From the NCBI GenBank assembly GCA_030682795.1, contig JAUXNJ010000047.1:186001-250000 (forward strand): DNA of 64,000 nt, written 5' to 3'. The DNA comes from Sphingobacteriaceae bacterium. Its GTDB lineage: Bacteria > Bacteroidota > Bacteroidia > UBA7662. This document shows, piece by piece, positions 36,199-44,475 of this stretch (positions are counted from its first letter, which is position 1; each line of letters opens with the position of its first letter). The translations under genes and the position numbers were made by a program. The notes beneath the pieces were generated by a model. That model saw nothing but the letters and a program-made list of their open reading frames with translations. It was not told the origin of the DNA and did no database searches.

Positions 36199-36956
36199 AA
36201 GTTACCATTTTAGGCAGCGGAACTTCACAAGGAGTGCCACTCATTACCTGTCAGTGTAAGGTATGTAGCAGCCCAGATCCGCGCGATAACCGGCTGCGGT
36301 GCTCCATCCTGATTGAGCACGGCGATCATTCTATTGTCATCGATACTGGACCGGATTTCCGCCAGCAAATGCTCCGAGCCAAGGTCAAAAAACTCGATGC
36401 GGTAGTTTTTACACATTCGCATAAGGATCACATTGCTGGCATGGACGACATACGTGCTTTTAATTATTCGCAGAAGCGCGATATGGATATTTATGCTAGT
36501 CAGGAAGTGGAAGAAGCCCTGAAACGGGAGTTTTTTTATGTTTTTATGGCCGAAAAATACCCGGGCGTACCTAGCGTTCAACTTCATACTATCCACAATG
36601 AGCCCTTTCAAATAGCTGATGTGCAGCTTCAGCCCATTGCAGTATGGCATCACAAAATGCCTGTTTTTGGCTTCAGAATAGGTGATTTCGCCTACATCAC
36701 TGATGCCAATGTGATTCCAACAGAAGAAATGCAGAAACTGCAACAGCTAGATGTACTGATTATAAACGCCTTGCGCAAAGAAAGCCATATTTCACACTTC
36801 AACCTCGAGCAGGCCCTTGCCATCATTGCTGAGCTCCAGCCCAAAAAAGCCTATTTAACTCACATCAGTCACCAATTGGGTTTGCATGCCGAAGAAGAGC
36901 CCCTCCTACCTAATAACGTTTACTTGGCATACGATGGATTGGAATTACAGCTCTGA
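36195..36956 (+). CDS. MBL-fold metallo-hydrolase (PhnP/RNase Z-like group)
   Basis: The 253-residue protein has the metallo-beta-lactamase metal motif THSHKDH (His74, His76, Asp78, His79), further histidines in AVWHHKMP and LTHISHQLG, and an N-terminal Cys-rich loop CQCKVCSSPDPRDNRLRC, as in PhnP. Relatives are phosphodiesterases acting on cyclic nucleotides or phosphates and tRNA; the substrate here is unknown. It starts with GTG at 36195, overlapping the stop of the small protein gene (GTGA), and its own stop overlaps the NFACT gene start (TGATG). It is cytoplasmic. Confidence 0.88.
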   Translation: MKVTILGSGTSQGVPLITCQCKVCSSPDPRDNRLRCSILIEHGDHSIVIDTGPDFRQQMLRAKVKKLDAVVFTHSHKDHIAGMDDIRAFNYSQKRDMDIYASQEVEEALKREFFYVFMAEKYPGVPSVQLHTIHNEPFQIADVQLQPIAVWHHKMPVFGFRIGDFAYITDANVIPTEEMQKLQQLDVLIINALRKESHISHFNLEQALAIIAELQPKKAYLTHISHQLGLHAEEEPLLPNNVYLAYDGLELQL

Positions 36957-38452
36957 TGGCCATGATGAACCATTATTTCTTCATTCGGCAGCTGGCTTTC
37001 GAGCTCAACCAACAGCTCCAAGGCGCAAGCATTGAACAGCTGCTGTCTTCTTCAAAGGACGAATTATTTTTTCAGTTCAAAAAAGACGGGCGTTCTTTTC
37101 AGCTGCGTCTGAATTGGGAGACGAATTTATCGTTGTTACAATTTTTGGCTGATACAGAAAGTCTCCCCCGCCAATACGAAAAGCAGCTTTTTGGTGCTTG
37201 GGGAAGTGAAGTCCATGGAGTAGATGCTTTTGTGGGTGAGCGCATCATACGCTTACGCTTGTCTGATGACTTAAATATCTACCTCAAACTTTTTGGACCA
37301 ACCGGAAACGCCTTGTTGATGCAATCGGATAAAGTAGTTTCAGTATTTCGGCGCAGTCGACAAAAGGACTATGAATTCAATCCAGCAAATCTATTGCTCG
37401 ATGCACCGGAAAAATCGTTTCAGGAAGTATGCAATTCTTTAGGAGTAGCCCACAAAGTCTTTGCCCATGAAAGCCTTTTGCATTGGATAGAGCAGCCAAT
37501 GGTTGATAAGCAAGCTTGGTTTACCAGTTCGCATTTTGCCATCGAAGGCGAAAAGATATCCCTTATTTATACCCAGTATAAAAAAAGTATATTTAGCACA
37601 ATAGAGCTTTCAAATCATTTTTTACGGATCTACCTACCCTACTATCTGTTCGATCGGGAAAAGGCTAAATTGCTCAGTCCACTTAAAGCTGAAAAAGAAA
37701 AAGTAGAAAAGCGCATGGCGGAAGGCTACAGCAGGTTACAATCGATCGATGGTAAGGATTCGTTTGAACTCAAGGGCCACTTACTCCTTGCCAACGCACA
37801 TTTGCTGGCCAAGGGCCTAAAAGAAATCACCCTAGAAAACTGGGAAACCCCACCCCAACCCATCCGCATTAAACTACAGCCTAACCTTTCGATTGCGGAT
37901 AACGCCACCCGATTTTATGAAAAGGGCAAAAATCAGCACATAGAGACGCAAAAGCTCCAAGAATACCTTGAAATGCTCCAAGGTCAACAACAGGAATTGG
38001 ACGGCAAAATAGCGGCGATAGAAGCGATTGAAAGTCTCAAGGAGCTAAACAAATACATCAAAAAGCAAAAGGCCGTTTCAACCACCATTCAACCCTGGCG
38101 GGTAATCCGCTTAAAGGAATTTGAGGTATGGATAGGCAAAAATGCCGCAGGAAATGATGAATTGCTTCGGCAGGTGCATAAAGACGATCTTTGGCTGCAT
38201 GCGCGATTAGTAACCGGGTCACATGTGGTGATACGCAGCGCAGGACGTAAGGTGCCTCAAAACATCCTTGAACAAGCCGCCTCTTGGGCTGCCTGGTTTT
38301 CAAAAAGCAAGCACGAAAGTCTGAGTCCGGTGATTTACACCCCTCGTAAATTTGTACGCAAGCCCAAAGGCGCCAAGCCCGGCGCTGTGCTTGTTGAAAA
38401 AGAACAGGTAATAATGGTGCCTCCCGTGTCACCAATGCTTCCAAATCAATGA
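36956..38452 (+). CDS. NFACT-family RNA-binding protein (RqcH/Rqc2 homologue)
   Basis: The 498-residue protein has an NFACT-N domain (about residues 1-190), a helical coiled coil (about 230-370) and an NFACT-R/DUF814 domain at the end (about 385-480) with DLWLHARLVTGSHVVIR and an RKFVRKPKGAKPGAV segment. In other bacteria RqcH binds obstructed 50S subunits and adds C-terminal alanine tails to stalled chains. The DR dipeptide needed for tailing in RqcH is not obvious here, and the protein is shorter than the usual 550-580, so tailing activity is uncertain. Its ATG overlaps the preceding stop. Confidence 0.85.
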   Translation: MAMMNHYFFIRQLAFELNQQLQGASIEQLLSSSKDELFFQFKKDGRSFQLRLNWETNLSLLQFLADTESLPRQYEKQLFGAWGSEVHGVDAFVGERIIRLRLSDDLNIYLKLFGPTGNALLMQSDKVVSVFRRSRQKDYEFNPANLLLDAPEKSFQEVCNSLGVAHKVFAHESLLHWIEQPMVDKQAWFTSSHFAIEGEKISLIYTQYKKSIFSTIELSNHFLRIYLPYYLFDREKAKLLSPLKAEKEKVEKRMAEGYSRLQSIDGKDSFELKGHLLLANAHLLAKGLKEITLENWETPPQPIRIKLQPNLSIADNATRFYEKGKNQHIETQKLQEYLEMLQGQQQELDGKIAAIEAIESLKELNKYIKKQKAVSTTIQPWRVIRLKEFEVWIGKNAAGNDELLRQVHKDDLWLHARLVTGSHVVIRSAGRKVPQNILEQAASWAAWFSKSKHESLSPVIYTPRKFVRKPKGAKPGAVLVEKEQVIMVPPVSPMLPNQ

Positions 38453-38493
38453 AATTATGGTGACCTTAGCGGCATCTTAAAAAAAGACATAAA

Positions 38494-39021
38494 ATGGAAT
38501 TAGGCAGCAAGCTCCCTTACTTCGAATTAAAAGGCTGTGATGATCAGACACATTCATTGGTTGATGTGGCCGATAAATCATGTATTTTGGTTGTTTTCAT
38601 ATGCAACCACTGTCCATATGTACAAGCCTACCTCGATCGTTTAGACAAACTGATCCACAAATTTTATGAAGATAACCTCGGTGTAATTTTCATCAATTCT
38701 AATGACGCCACACAATACCCGGCCGACTCCTTCGAAAACATGAAGCGTTTGGCTAGCAAATACAATTGGGAAAGCCTTTACTGGTACGATGAAAGTCAAG
38801 AGGTTGCCAAGCTGTTCGATGCCAAAAGAACCCCTGAGGCTTTCCTATTCAATTCTAACCGGGAATTGGTATACAAAGGAGGCATCGATGATTCCTGGGA
38901 GAACCCACATTTAGTAACGCGCATTTGGCTGGAAGATGCCATTGAATTTACTTTGGATGGCTTAGAGGTTGACTTTCCTGAAGTGGCGCCTGTAGGTTGC
39001 ACCATCAAATGGAAACAATAA
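38494..39021 (+). CDS. thioredoxin-like/redoxin family protein
   Basis: The 175-residue protein has a thioredoxin fold of the AhpC/TSA-redoxin type. Its redox motif CNHC is at residues 37-40 (VVFICNHCPYVQAYLDRL), and the cis-Pro region is in KRTPEAFLFN. A conserved GCTIKW segment ends the protein. Proteins of this type are common in bacteria as stand-alone thiol oxidoreductases with unclear partners; no signal peptide is seen, so it is cytoplasmic. It lies 41 bases after the NFACT gene and overlaps the dapD start (TAATG). Confidence 0.85.
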   Translation: MELGSKLPYFELKGCDDQTHSLVDVADKSCILVVFICNHCPYVQAYLDRLDKLIHKFYEDNLGVIFINSNDATQYPADSFENMKRLASKYNWESLYWYDESQEVAKLFDAKRTPEAFLFNSNRELVYKGGIDDSWENPHLVTRIWLEDAIEFTLDGLEVDFPEVAPVGCTIKWKQ

Positions 39022-39836
39022 TGCTACAATTTAAATCAACCATAGAAGCCGCGTGGGAAGACCGGAGCATGCTGGCGCAAGCCAATACGGTTGCGGCCAT
39101 TGAAGCCGTTATTGAAGCCCTCGACAAAGGTAAATTGCGGGTTGCTGAACCCACCGACAACGGCTGGCAGGTGAATGAATGGGTAAAAAAGGCAGTAATC
39201 CTTTATTTCCCTATTCGCAAAATGACCACCTTGAATGCTGGTCCGATGGAGTTCCATGATAAAATGGAGCTCAAGCGTAATTATGCCGAGCTTGGTGTGC
39301 GCGTAGTGCCACATGCAGTGGCCCGTTACGGCGCCTTTCTTGCCCCTGGGGTGATTTTAATGCCGAGTTATGTAAACATAGGCGCTTTTGTGGATGAAGG
39401 CACCATGGTAGATACCTGGGCAACCGTGGGTTCTTGCGCCCAAATTGGTAAACATGTTCATTTAAGTGGCGGGGTTGGTATTGGAGGCGTGTTGGAGCCC
39501 GTACAGGCTGCCCCTGTGATTATTGAAGACAATTGCTTTATTGGCTCACGTTGCATAGTGGTGGAAGGTGCACACATTGGTTCAGAAGCCGTGCTCGGCG
39601 CCGGCGTAACCATCACTGGTTCAACAAAAATTTTAGACGTAACAGGTTCATCTACCATCACACACCAAGGCTACGTGCCTCCACGTTCTGTAGTGATTCC
39701 TGGCTCCTATAACAAAAAATTCCCTGCAGGCGAGTTTCAAGTGCCTTGCGCCTTGATCATCGGTCAACGCAAAGAAAGCACCGACAAAAAAACCTCCCTG
39801 AACGACGCCCTACGCGAAAACAACGTTTCAGTTTAA
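39021..39836 (+). CDS. dapD: tetrahydrodipicolinate N-succinyltransferase
   Basis: The start is taken at ATG 39021, which overlaps the TAA of the preceding gene (TAATG) and gives 271 residues, the usual length; in-frame codons upstream (TTG 38997, ATG 39009) are less likely. The C-terminal two thirds form a left-handed beta-helix of hexapeptide repeats (for example VWDTWATVGSCAQIGKHVH and GSRCIVVEGAHIGSEAVLGAGV in part). The N-terminal helical part matches DapD. It succinylates tetrahydrodipicolinate in the succinylase branch of DAP and lysine synthesis. The rest of that branch is not in the window. Confidence 0.95.
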   Translation: MLQFKSTIEAAWEDRSMLAQANTVAAIEAVIEALDKGKLRVAEPTDNGWQVNEWVKKAVILYFPIRKMTTLNAGPMEFHDKMELKRNYAELGVRVVPHAVARYGAFLAPGVILMPSYVNIGAFVDEGTMVDTWATVGSCAQIGKHVHLSGGVGIGGVLEPVQAAPVIIEDNCFIGSRCIVVEGAHIGSEAVLGAGVTITGSTKILDVTGSSTITHQGYVPPRSVVIPGSYNKKFPAGEFQVPCALIIGQRKESTDKKTSLNDALRENNVSV

Positions 39837-39845
39837 GCTGATGCT

Positions 39846-40973
39846 ATGAAGATTGGATATGACGCGAAGCGTGCATTTAACAACCATACCGGACTAGGTA
39901 ACTACAGCCGTATGTTGATCAAGAGCATGCTGGCGTTCCATCCTGAGCATGAATACAGCTTATTTACACCAAAAACTGATCATGACTTTGAAGCGCTCAA
40001 AGAAAGCTTAGCACTTAGTGTTAATATTTACACCCCTGAGCGGGTGGCGCACCGACTTTTTCATCCCTACTGGAGAAGCGTGAAGGTTGGAAGCCTTATT
40101 CAAAATGCGGAACTCGACGTTTTTCACGGCTTAAGCCACGAAATACCCCTCGGCATGAAGAAAAAAGGCATTAAAACGGTGGTCACCATTCATGATCTGA
40201 TCTTTTTGCGCTACCCTGAATGGTATCCCCGGCTCGACCGTTACTTCTACAAACGTAAATTTTTAGCGGCTTGTCAAGAAGCTGATGTGATTGTAGCCAT
40301 CAGTGAGCAAACGGCTGACGACATTATTCAATTTTTTAAAATCGCCCCAGAAAAGGTGCGGGTAATTTACCAAGATGTTTTGCCAGAGTTTAGGGCTCCT
40401 TTGGATGCCACTTTCGAACTAACATTTCTCGAGAAACTCGGCATAGCACCAGGTTACATCCTCTCTGTGGGTTCGTTTGAAGAACGAAAAAATCAAAAGC
40501 GATTACTCAAAGCATACGCACAACTCCCCGATGACCGCCCCGCCCTGCTCTTTGTTGGACGGAAAAACAAACATTGGAAACAACTGGAGGCATTGATTAA
40601 AGAATTAGGCATTCAATCGGAAGTGTTTGTATTAGACCAAGTAAACGTGGAAGGCCTCAAAGTGCTTTACAAACATGCTAAATTCACGGCTTATACATCG
40701 ATTTTTGAAGGATTTGGCCTACCAGTACTTGAAAGTCTGGTTTGCGGAACCCCCGTTTTAGCAGCCAATAACTCTTGTTTGGAAGAGGTAGGTGGTGCCG
40801 CTGCCTTTTACGTAAATCCAATGGATGTGGAAGGCACATCTATGCGTATGCGACAGCTGTTGTATGACAACGAAAGCTACGAACTACTCAAGGCCCAATG
40901 CCCCGCTCAAGCGGCTGCCTTTAATTTTAAAAAGATGGCCAATGACTTGAACAAGTTATACCTGTCTTTGTAG
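39846..40973 (+). CDS. glycosyltransferase family 4 protein
   Basis: The 375-residue enzyme is a GT-B fold glycosyltransferase. It has the N-terminal GYDAKRAFNNHTGLGNYSR pattern seen in mannosyltransferase-like GT4 enzymes, the linker GYILSVGSFEERKNQKRLLKAY at the domain boundary, and the donor-site motif IFEGFGLPVLESL with the EX7E glutamate spacing. It probably transfers a sugar to a surface glycan or lipid-linked intermediate; donor and acceptor are unknown. It follows dapD by nine bases and ends almost on the stop of msrA, so it closes this plus-strand run. No other glycan genes are adjacent. Confidence 0.88.
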   Translation: MKIGYDAKRAFNNHTGLGNYSRMLIKSMLAFHPEHEYSLFTPKTDHDFEALKESLALSVNIYTPERVAHRLFHPYWRSVKVGSLIQNAELDVFHGLSHEIPLGMKKKGIKTVVTIHDLIFLRYPEWYPRLDRYFYKRKFLAACQEADVIVAISEQTADDIIQFFKIAPEKVRVIYQDVLPEFRAPLDATFELTFLEKLGIAPGYILSVGSFEERKNQKRLLKAYAQLPDDRPALLFVGRKNKHWKQLEALIKELGIQSEVFVLDQVNVEGLKVLYKHAKFTAYTSIFEGFGLPVLESLVCGTPVLAANNSCLEEVGGAAAFYVNPMDVEGTSMRMRQLLYDNESYELLKAQCPAQAAAFNFKKMANDLNKLYLSL

Positions 40974-40975
40974 CC

Positions 40976-41629
40976 TTACTTCAGCTTGGTTTTAAAAGCT
41001 TTTTCCAGCTTTTCCATCTTTGGACGAATCACAAATTGACAATACGGCTGATTTCCATTCAGCTTATAATAATTCTGATGGTAATCCTCCGCTGTATAAA
41101 AAGTGGTTACCCAAGTGATTTCAGTTACAATGGGCTTTTCAAAAGCCCCAGAGGCATCCAATTCTTTTTTGAAAAACTCAGCTTCCTCTTTTTGTGCCGC
41201 AGTATGGTAAAAAATAGCCGACCTATATTGTGTACCTACATCAGCACCTTGTCGGTTTAAGGTGGTAGGGTCGTGTGTTTGCCAAAACACTTCTAAGAGC
41301 TCTTTGAAAGAAACGACTGCCGGGTCGAAGGTGATTTGTGCTACCTCGGCATGACCTGTTTTCCCAGTACAAATTTCTCGGTAAGTAGGATTGGGAATTT
41401 TTCCTCCCATATAACCCGAAATAACGGTGTCGACACCCTTAATTTGCTGAAAAACGGCTTCTACGCACCAAAAACAGCCTGCACCAAAAGTGGCTATGGC
41501 TTTACCTTGTGGAATATTTTGCATGGTTTGATTTGAAAAAACAGGCTGCTCTTCTTCCTTGCTGGCACCAGAACCGCAAGAAATGGTAGTGATTATGCCG
41601 AGGGTGAAAAACAGCGCGATAAACTTCAT
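40976..41629 (-). CDS. msrA: peptide-methionine (S)-S-oxide reductase, lipoprotein form
   Basis: The 217-residue protein is MsrA with an extra N-terminal lipoprotein signal peptide; the lipobox Cys18 follows TTIS. The catalytic motif GCFWCVEAVF has its nucleophile at Cys52. It reduces methionine S-sulfoxide in proteins, here most likely in the periplasm or at the outer membrane, since it carries a lipid anchor. Electron supply to a periplasmic MsrA is not visible nearby. Last in a minus-strand group with the NTP pyrophosphohydrolase and DUF3276 genes, it is 42 bases downstream of the former. Confidence 0.95.
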   Translation of the reverse strand: MKFIALFFTLGIITTISCGSGASKEEEQPVFSNQTMQNIPQGKAIATFGAGCFWCVEAVFQQIKGVDTVISGYMGGKIPNPTYREICTGKTGHAEVAQITFDPAVVSFKELLEVFWQTHDPTTLNRQGADVGTQYRSAIFYHTAAQKEEAEFFKKELDASGAFEKPIVTEITWVTTFYTAEDYHQNYYKLNGNQPYCQFVIRPKMEKLEKAFKTKLK

Positions 41630-41671
41630 AAAATCAAAACAAGCATAGACCTGCTTAGTTCTTAAATACGT

Positions 41672-42145
41672 TTATTTTTCCAAAATAGATTTCAGGTCGG
41701 CTGGCGAATAGTTTATCGACTTCATGGTTTTATGGTCGCTGCTGCGAAAAACCAAATACAGACCATCAACTTCTCGGTAATAGCATTGCTCCCCTTTTTT
41801 ATCGAGATAATGTGCCATGGTAGCTTCCGCCTCGGCAATGTTTTTGCAAGCTTTGCTCATATTTGAGCGTTGTACTTCGTTGAAGAGTTCCACAAATTTA
41901 CCGGCTAAACCGAACTCCAACACCGCACCTGAAAGTACGTATTGAATGTCGCAAAGGGCATCTGCAATTTCCACCAAATCACCAGCCTGGATGGCTTCTT
42001 CAAGTTCTTTGAGCTCTTCGGCTATCAAATTAACACGCAAATCACAGCGATTTGCCGCAGGAATCACTGGTTCTTTTTCAACAGGGTGCTGAAAAGTATG
42101 GTGAAAGGCTGCTACTTGATTGAGTGCGTCGAGTTTATCGTACAT
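41672..42145 (-). CDS. MazG/PRA-PH-like nucleotide pyrophosphohydrolase
   Basis: The 157-residue protein has an all-alpha NTP pyrophosphohydrolase domain in its first two thirds, with the metal-binding EELKELEEAI and the second acidic motif EIADALCDIQYVL. This is the pattern of MazG and HisE-like (phosphoribosyl-ATP pyrophosphohydrolase) enzymes, which cleave nucleoside triphosphates to monophosphates. The C-terminal 45 residues do not match the core domain. Cellular substrate unknown; house-cleaning of damaged nucleotides is possible. It starts nine bases after the stop of the DUF3276 gene. Confidence 0.78.
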   Translation of the reverse strand: MYDKLDALNQVAAFHHTFQHPVEKEPVIPAANRCDLRVNLIAEELKELEEAIQAGDLVEIADALCDIQYVLSGAVLEFGLAGKFVELFNEVQRSNMSKACKNIAEAEATMAHYLDKKGEQCYYREVDGLYLVFRSSDHKTMKSINYSPADLKSILEK

Positions 42146-42154
42146 ACTGCTATT

Positions 42155-42469
42155 TTATTCGGTTTCGTCGCGCTCGTCCTGCCGGTCGAATTGCTCGAAA
42201 TCGTAATCAGGCATCAATTCGTCCTTCACATGGTCGATGGTTTCTGACAAACCTGCCATGAACTTATTAAAATCCTCCTTGTACAAGAAAATCTTATGTT
42301 TCACGAATTGGCCATCTTCAAAACCCCGTTTACTTTCGGTAATGATGAGATAATAATCGTTGCCCCGCGTTGCTTTTACGTCGAAAAAATAAGTGCGCTT
42401 ACCAGCTCTTACTTTTTTAGAATATACTTCATCCCGCTGACGATCTGATTTGTAGTCAAACTCCTCCAT
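42155..42469 (-). CDS. DUF3276 / PUR-domain nucleic-acid-binding protein
   Basis: The 104-residue protein belongs to DUF3276, a bacterial Pur-alpha-like family with one PUR repeat: strands in VRAGKRTYFFDVKATRGNDYYLIITESKR and a helix around EDFNKFMAGLSETIDHV (given here in part). Pur-alpha proteins bind single-stranded DNA and RNA. The C-terminal tail is strongly acidic. Such proteins occur mainly in Bacteroidota and spirochaetes, and their physiological role is not known. It starts the minus-strand group with the NTP pyrophosphohydrolase gene. Confidence 0.85.
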   Translation of the reverse strand: MEEFDYKSDRQRDEVYSKKVRAGKRTYFFDVKATRGNDYYLIITESKRGFEDGQFVKHKIFLYKEDFNKFMAGLSETIDHVKDELMPDYDFEQFDRQDERDETE

Positions 42470-42553
42470 AATCCAATTTATGCACTAAAATTAAAGGTAT
42501 ATTTGATAAGTCCATATCAAAAACTTACCCACAATTGTGTATTTCGTTTTTGC

Positions 42554-44353
42554 TCAATCCATCTCTGGAAGCTGAGCAGCTGGTTCGCTTTGTTGTTTCG
42601 AAAAAATGGAAGCGTAATAACCATTCAAGGCCAGCAGCTCCTCGTGGGCTCCCTGCTCTACCACGGCTCCTTGGTCGAGCACCAAAATATGATCCGCTTC
42701 CATCACGGAAGATACCCGGTGACTGATAATTACTGAGGTAACGTTGGAGGTAAAACGGTGGATATTGGTCAAAATTTCCTTCTCCGTATTGGTATCTAGT
42801 GCGCTTAAACAGTCGTCAATGACGTATATGGCTGGTTTTTTAAGGATGGCGCGGGCAATCGACAGGCGCTGTTTTTGTCCTCCCGACAAGGTAATCCCCC
42901 GTTCCCCCAATACAGTATCATATCCATCTGGCAAGCGCTCAATGGTACTGCGCAATGCTGCCTGCTCGGCAGCCCATGCAATTTGAGATTCGTCAGCCTC
43001 TAAACTTCCGAAAGCAATGTTGTTGCGAATGGAATCGCTAAAAAGGAATACATCTTGGGGTACAAAGCCGATTTGGCTTCTATAAAAACCCGGATGCAAG
43101 GTGGTTAGCGCCACGCCATCCACCAAAATTTCACCTTCCGTAGGGTCAAACAAGCGGGTAAGCAAATTGGCCAAGGTAGATTTGCCGGATCCTGTTCTGC
43201 CAATAATGCCCAAGGTTTCGCCAGGTTTCAAGTCAAACGATACCTCTTTCAAGGCTTCGATGCCATTGTCTGGATAGGTATAACTCACCGCCCTAAACGA
43301 AATCTCACCCTGAAGGGTGGTCTTTTGACCTGCTTCTAAATCAATGTCGGGCTTAGCAGCCAATAATTCGTTGATGCGTTTTTGAGAAGCGGCAGCTTGT
43401 TGGATGATAGATGCCACCCAGCCCACTGAAGTTACTGGCCAAGTCAGCATATTTACGTAAATCACAAATTCGGCAATATTGCCTGGAGAAATAAGTCCTT
43501 TACTTACCTGAATACCCCCAATAAAAATTGTAATGATCGTACTCAGTCCAATAAGCAACAAGGTCAAAGGATAAAAGAGTGCGTCGACTTTGACCAAGTT
43601 CATGGAACGCTTGCGAAACTCATCTAATTCCAGCTCAAAATCAGCCCGATAGGCTGGCTCTAAACCGTAAGATTTAATGACACGAATGCCCGAAAAAGTC
43701 TCCTGTGCAAAAGTGTTCAACTTAGCCAATTGCTCCTGAATAGCGGTGCTTCTTTGTAAAATGAGGTTGTTTACATAATAAATACCAATCGATAAAATTG
43801 GCAAGGGCAACAGCACGTATAAGGTGAGTGTAGGATTAACGCGCACCATCACGGTGATTACAAAAGCAAATAGCACAACCAAGTTGATGCCGTACATCAT
43901 GGCTGGCCCCACATACATGCGCACCTTGCCTACATCTTCACTCACCCGTGCCATTAAGTCTCCTGTGCTGTTTCTCCGAAAAAAACCAAGCGAAAGCGAC
44001 TGGTATTTTTCGTAGATCTCGTTTTTCATGTCAAACTCAATCCAGCGCGACATCACAATAATGGTTTGGCGCATGAAATACATGAACAGTCCTTTTAACA
44101 ACGACAATACCAAAACCAGTCCGGCAAACAGCATCAAATAGCCCGTAAACTGATTAAAAAGCAAGTCTGAAAAGCCGCTGTGCTCGTACAACTTAAACAC
44201 CTGAATGCTTTCCGCAATTAAATCTACCGAATAACGAATGATTTGAGGTGGCAAAACCCCAAACAGATTCGAGATGATTACGAACAATATTCCCAGAAAA
44301 AAACGCAGCCGATATTTATAAAAGTAGCGATTGAGGTGGCTTAGGGGATTCAT
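42554..44353 (-). CDS. ABC exporter half-transporter (permease-ATPase fusion)
   Basis: From the ATG at 44353 the protein has 599 residues; an open extension upstream overlaps the leucine dehydrogenase promoter region and is not conserved. Six membrane helices lie in about residues 15-310. The ATPase domain has GRTGSGKST (about 385-393), LSGGQKQR (about 487) and VIDDCLSALD (about 515) followed by the His switch in ISHRVS. The aspartate replacing the usual glutamate-adjacent residue in VIDDC means the catalytic glutamate position is Asp, which often gives a degenerate site. Substrate unknown. It is a second half-transporter besides that at 11705. Confidence 0.87.
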   Translation of the reverse strand: MNPLSHLNRYFYKYRLRFFLGILFVIISNLFGVLPPQIIRYSVDLIAESIQVFKLYEHSGFSDLLFNQFTGYLMLFAGLVLVLSLLKGLFMYFMRQTIIVMSRWIEFDMKNEIYEKYQSLSLGFFRRNSTGDLMARVSEDVGKVRMYVGPAMMYGINLVVLFAFVITVMVRVNPTLTLYVLLPLPILSIGIYYVNNLILQRSTAIQEQLAKLNTFAQETFSGIRVIKSYGLEPAYRADFELELDEFRKRSMNLVKVDALFYPLTLLLIGLSTIITIFIGGIQVSKGLISPGNIAEFVIYVNMLTWPVTSVGWVASIIQQAAASQKRINELLAAKPDIDLEAGQKTTLQGEISFRAVSYTYPDNGIEALKEVSFDLKPGETLGIIGRTGSGKSTLANLLTRLFDPTEGEILVDGVALTTLHPGFYRSQIGFVPQDVFLFSDSIRNNIAFGSLEADESQIAWAAEQAALRSTIERLPDGYDTVLGERGITLSGGQKQRLSIARAILKKPAIYVIDDCLSALDTNTEKEILTNIHRFTSNVTSVIISHRVSSVMEADHILVLDQGAVVEQGAHEELLALNGYYASIFSKQQSEPAAQLPEMD

Positions 44354-44445
44354 CGCCACAAATTTAGCTTTTAAATTGGCAAGCACCCACACCTTTGTTT
44401 TCAGCATTGAAATCCCTTTCACTGTCGCAACAAGCAAAAAATGGC

Positions 44446-44453
44446 TACATTTG
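44446..44453 (+). promoter_or_regulatory. -7 promoter motif before the leucine dehydrogenase gene
   Basis: TACATTTG matches TAnnTTTG, 22 bases before the ATG at 44476, between two divergent genes. A consensus -33 is not evident. Confidence 0.42.
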
Positions 44454-44475
44454 CGGTCTCAAAACGTTCTTCAAC

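Noticed and set aside
36225-36743. 172-codon frame antisense to the MBL hydrolase gene
   Set aside because: It is embedded in a gene with intact metal motifs and shows no domain of its own.
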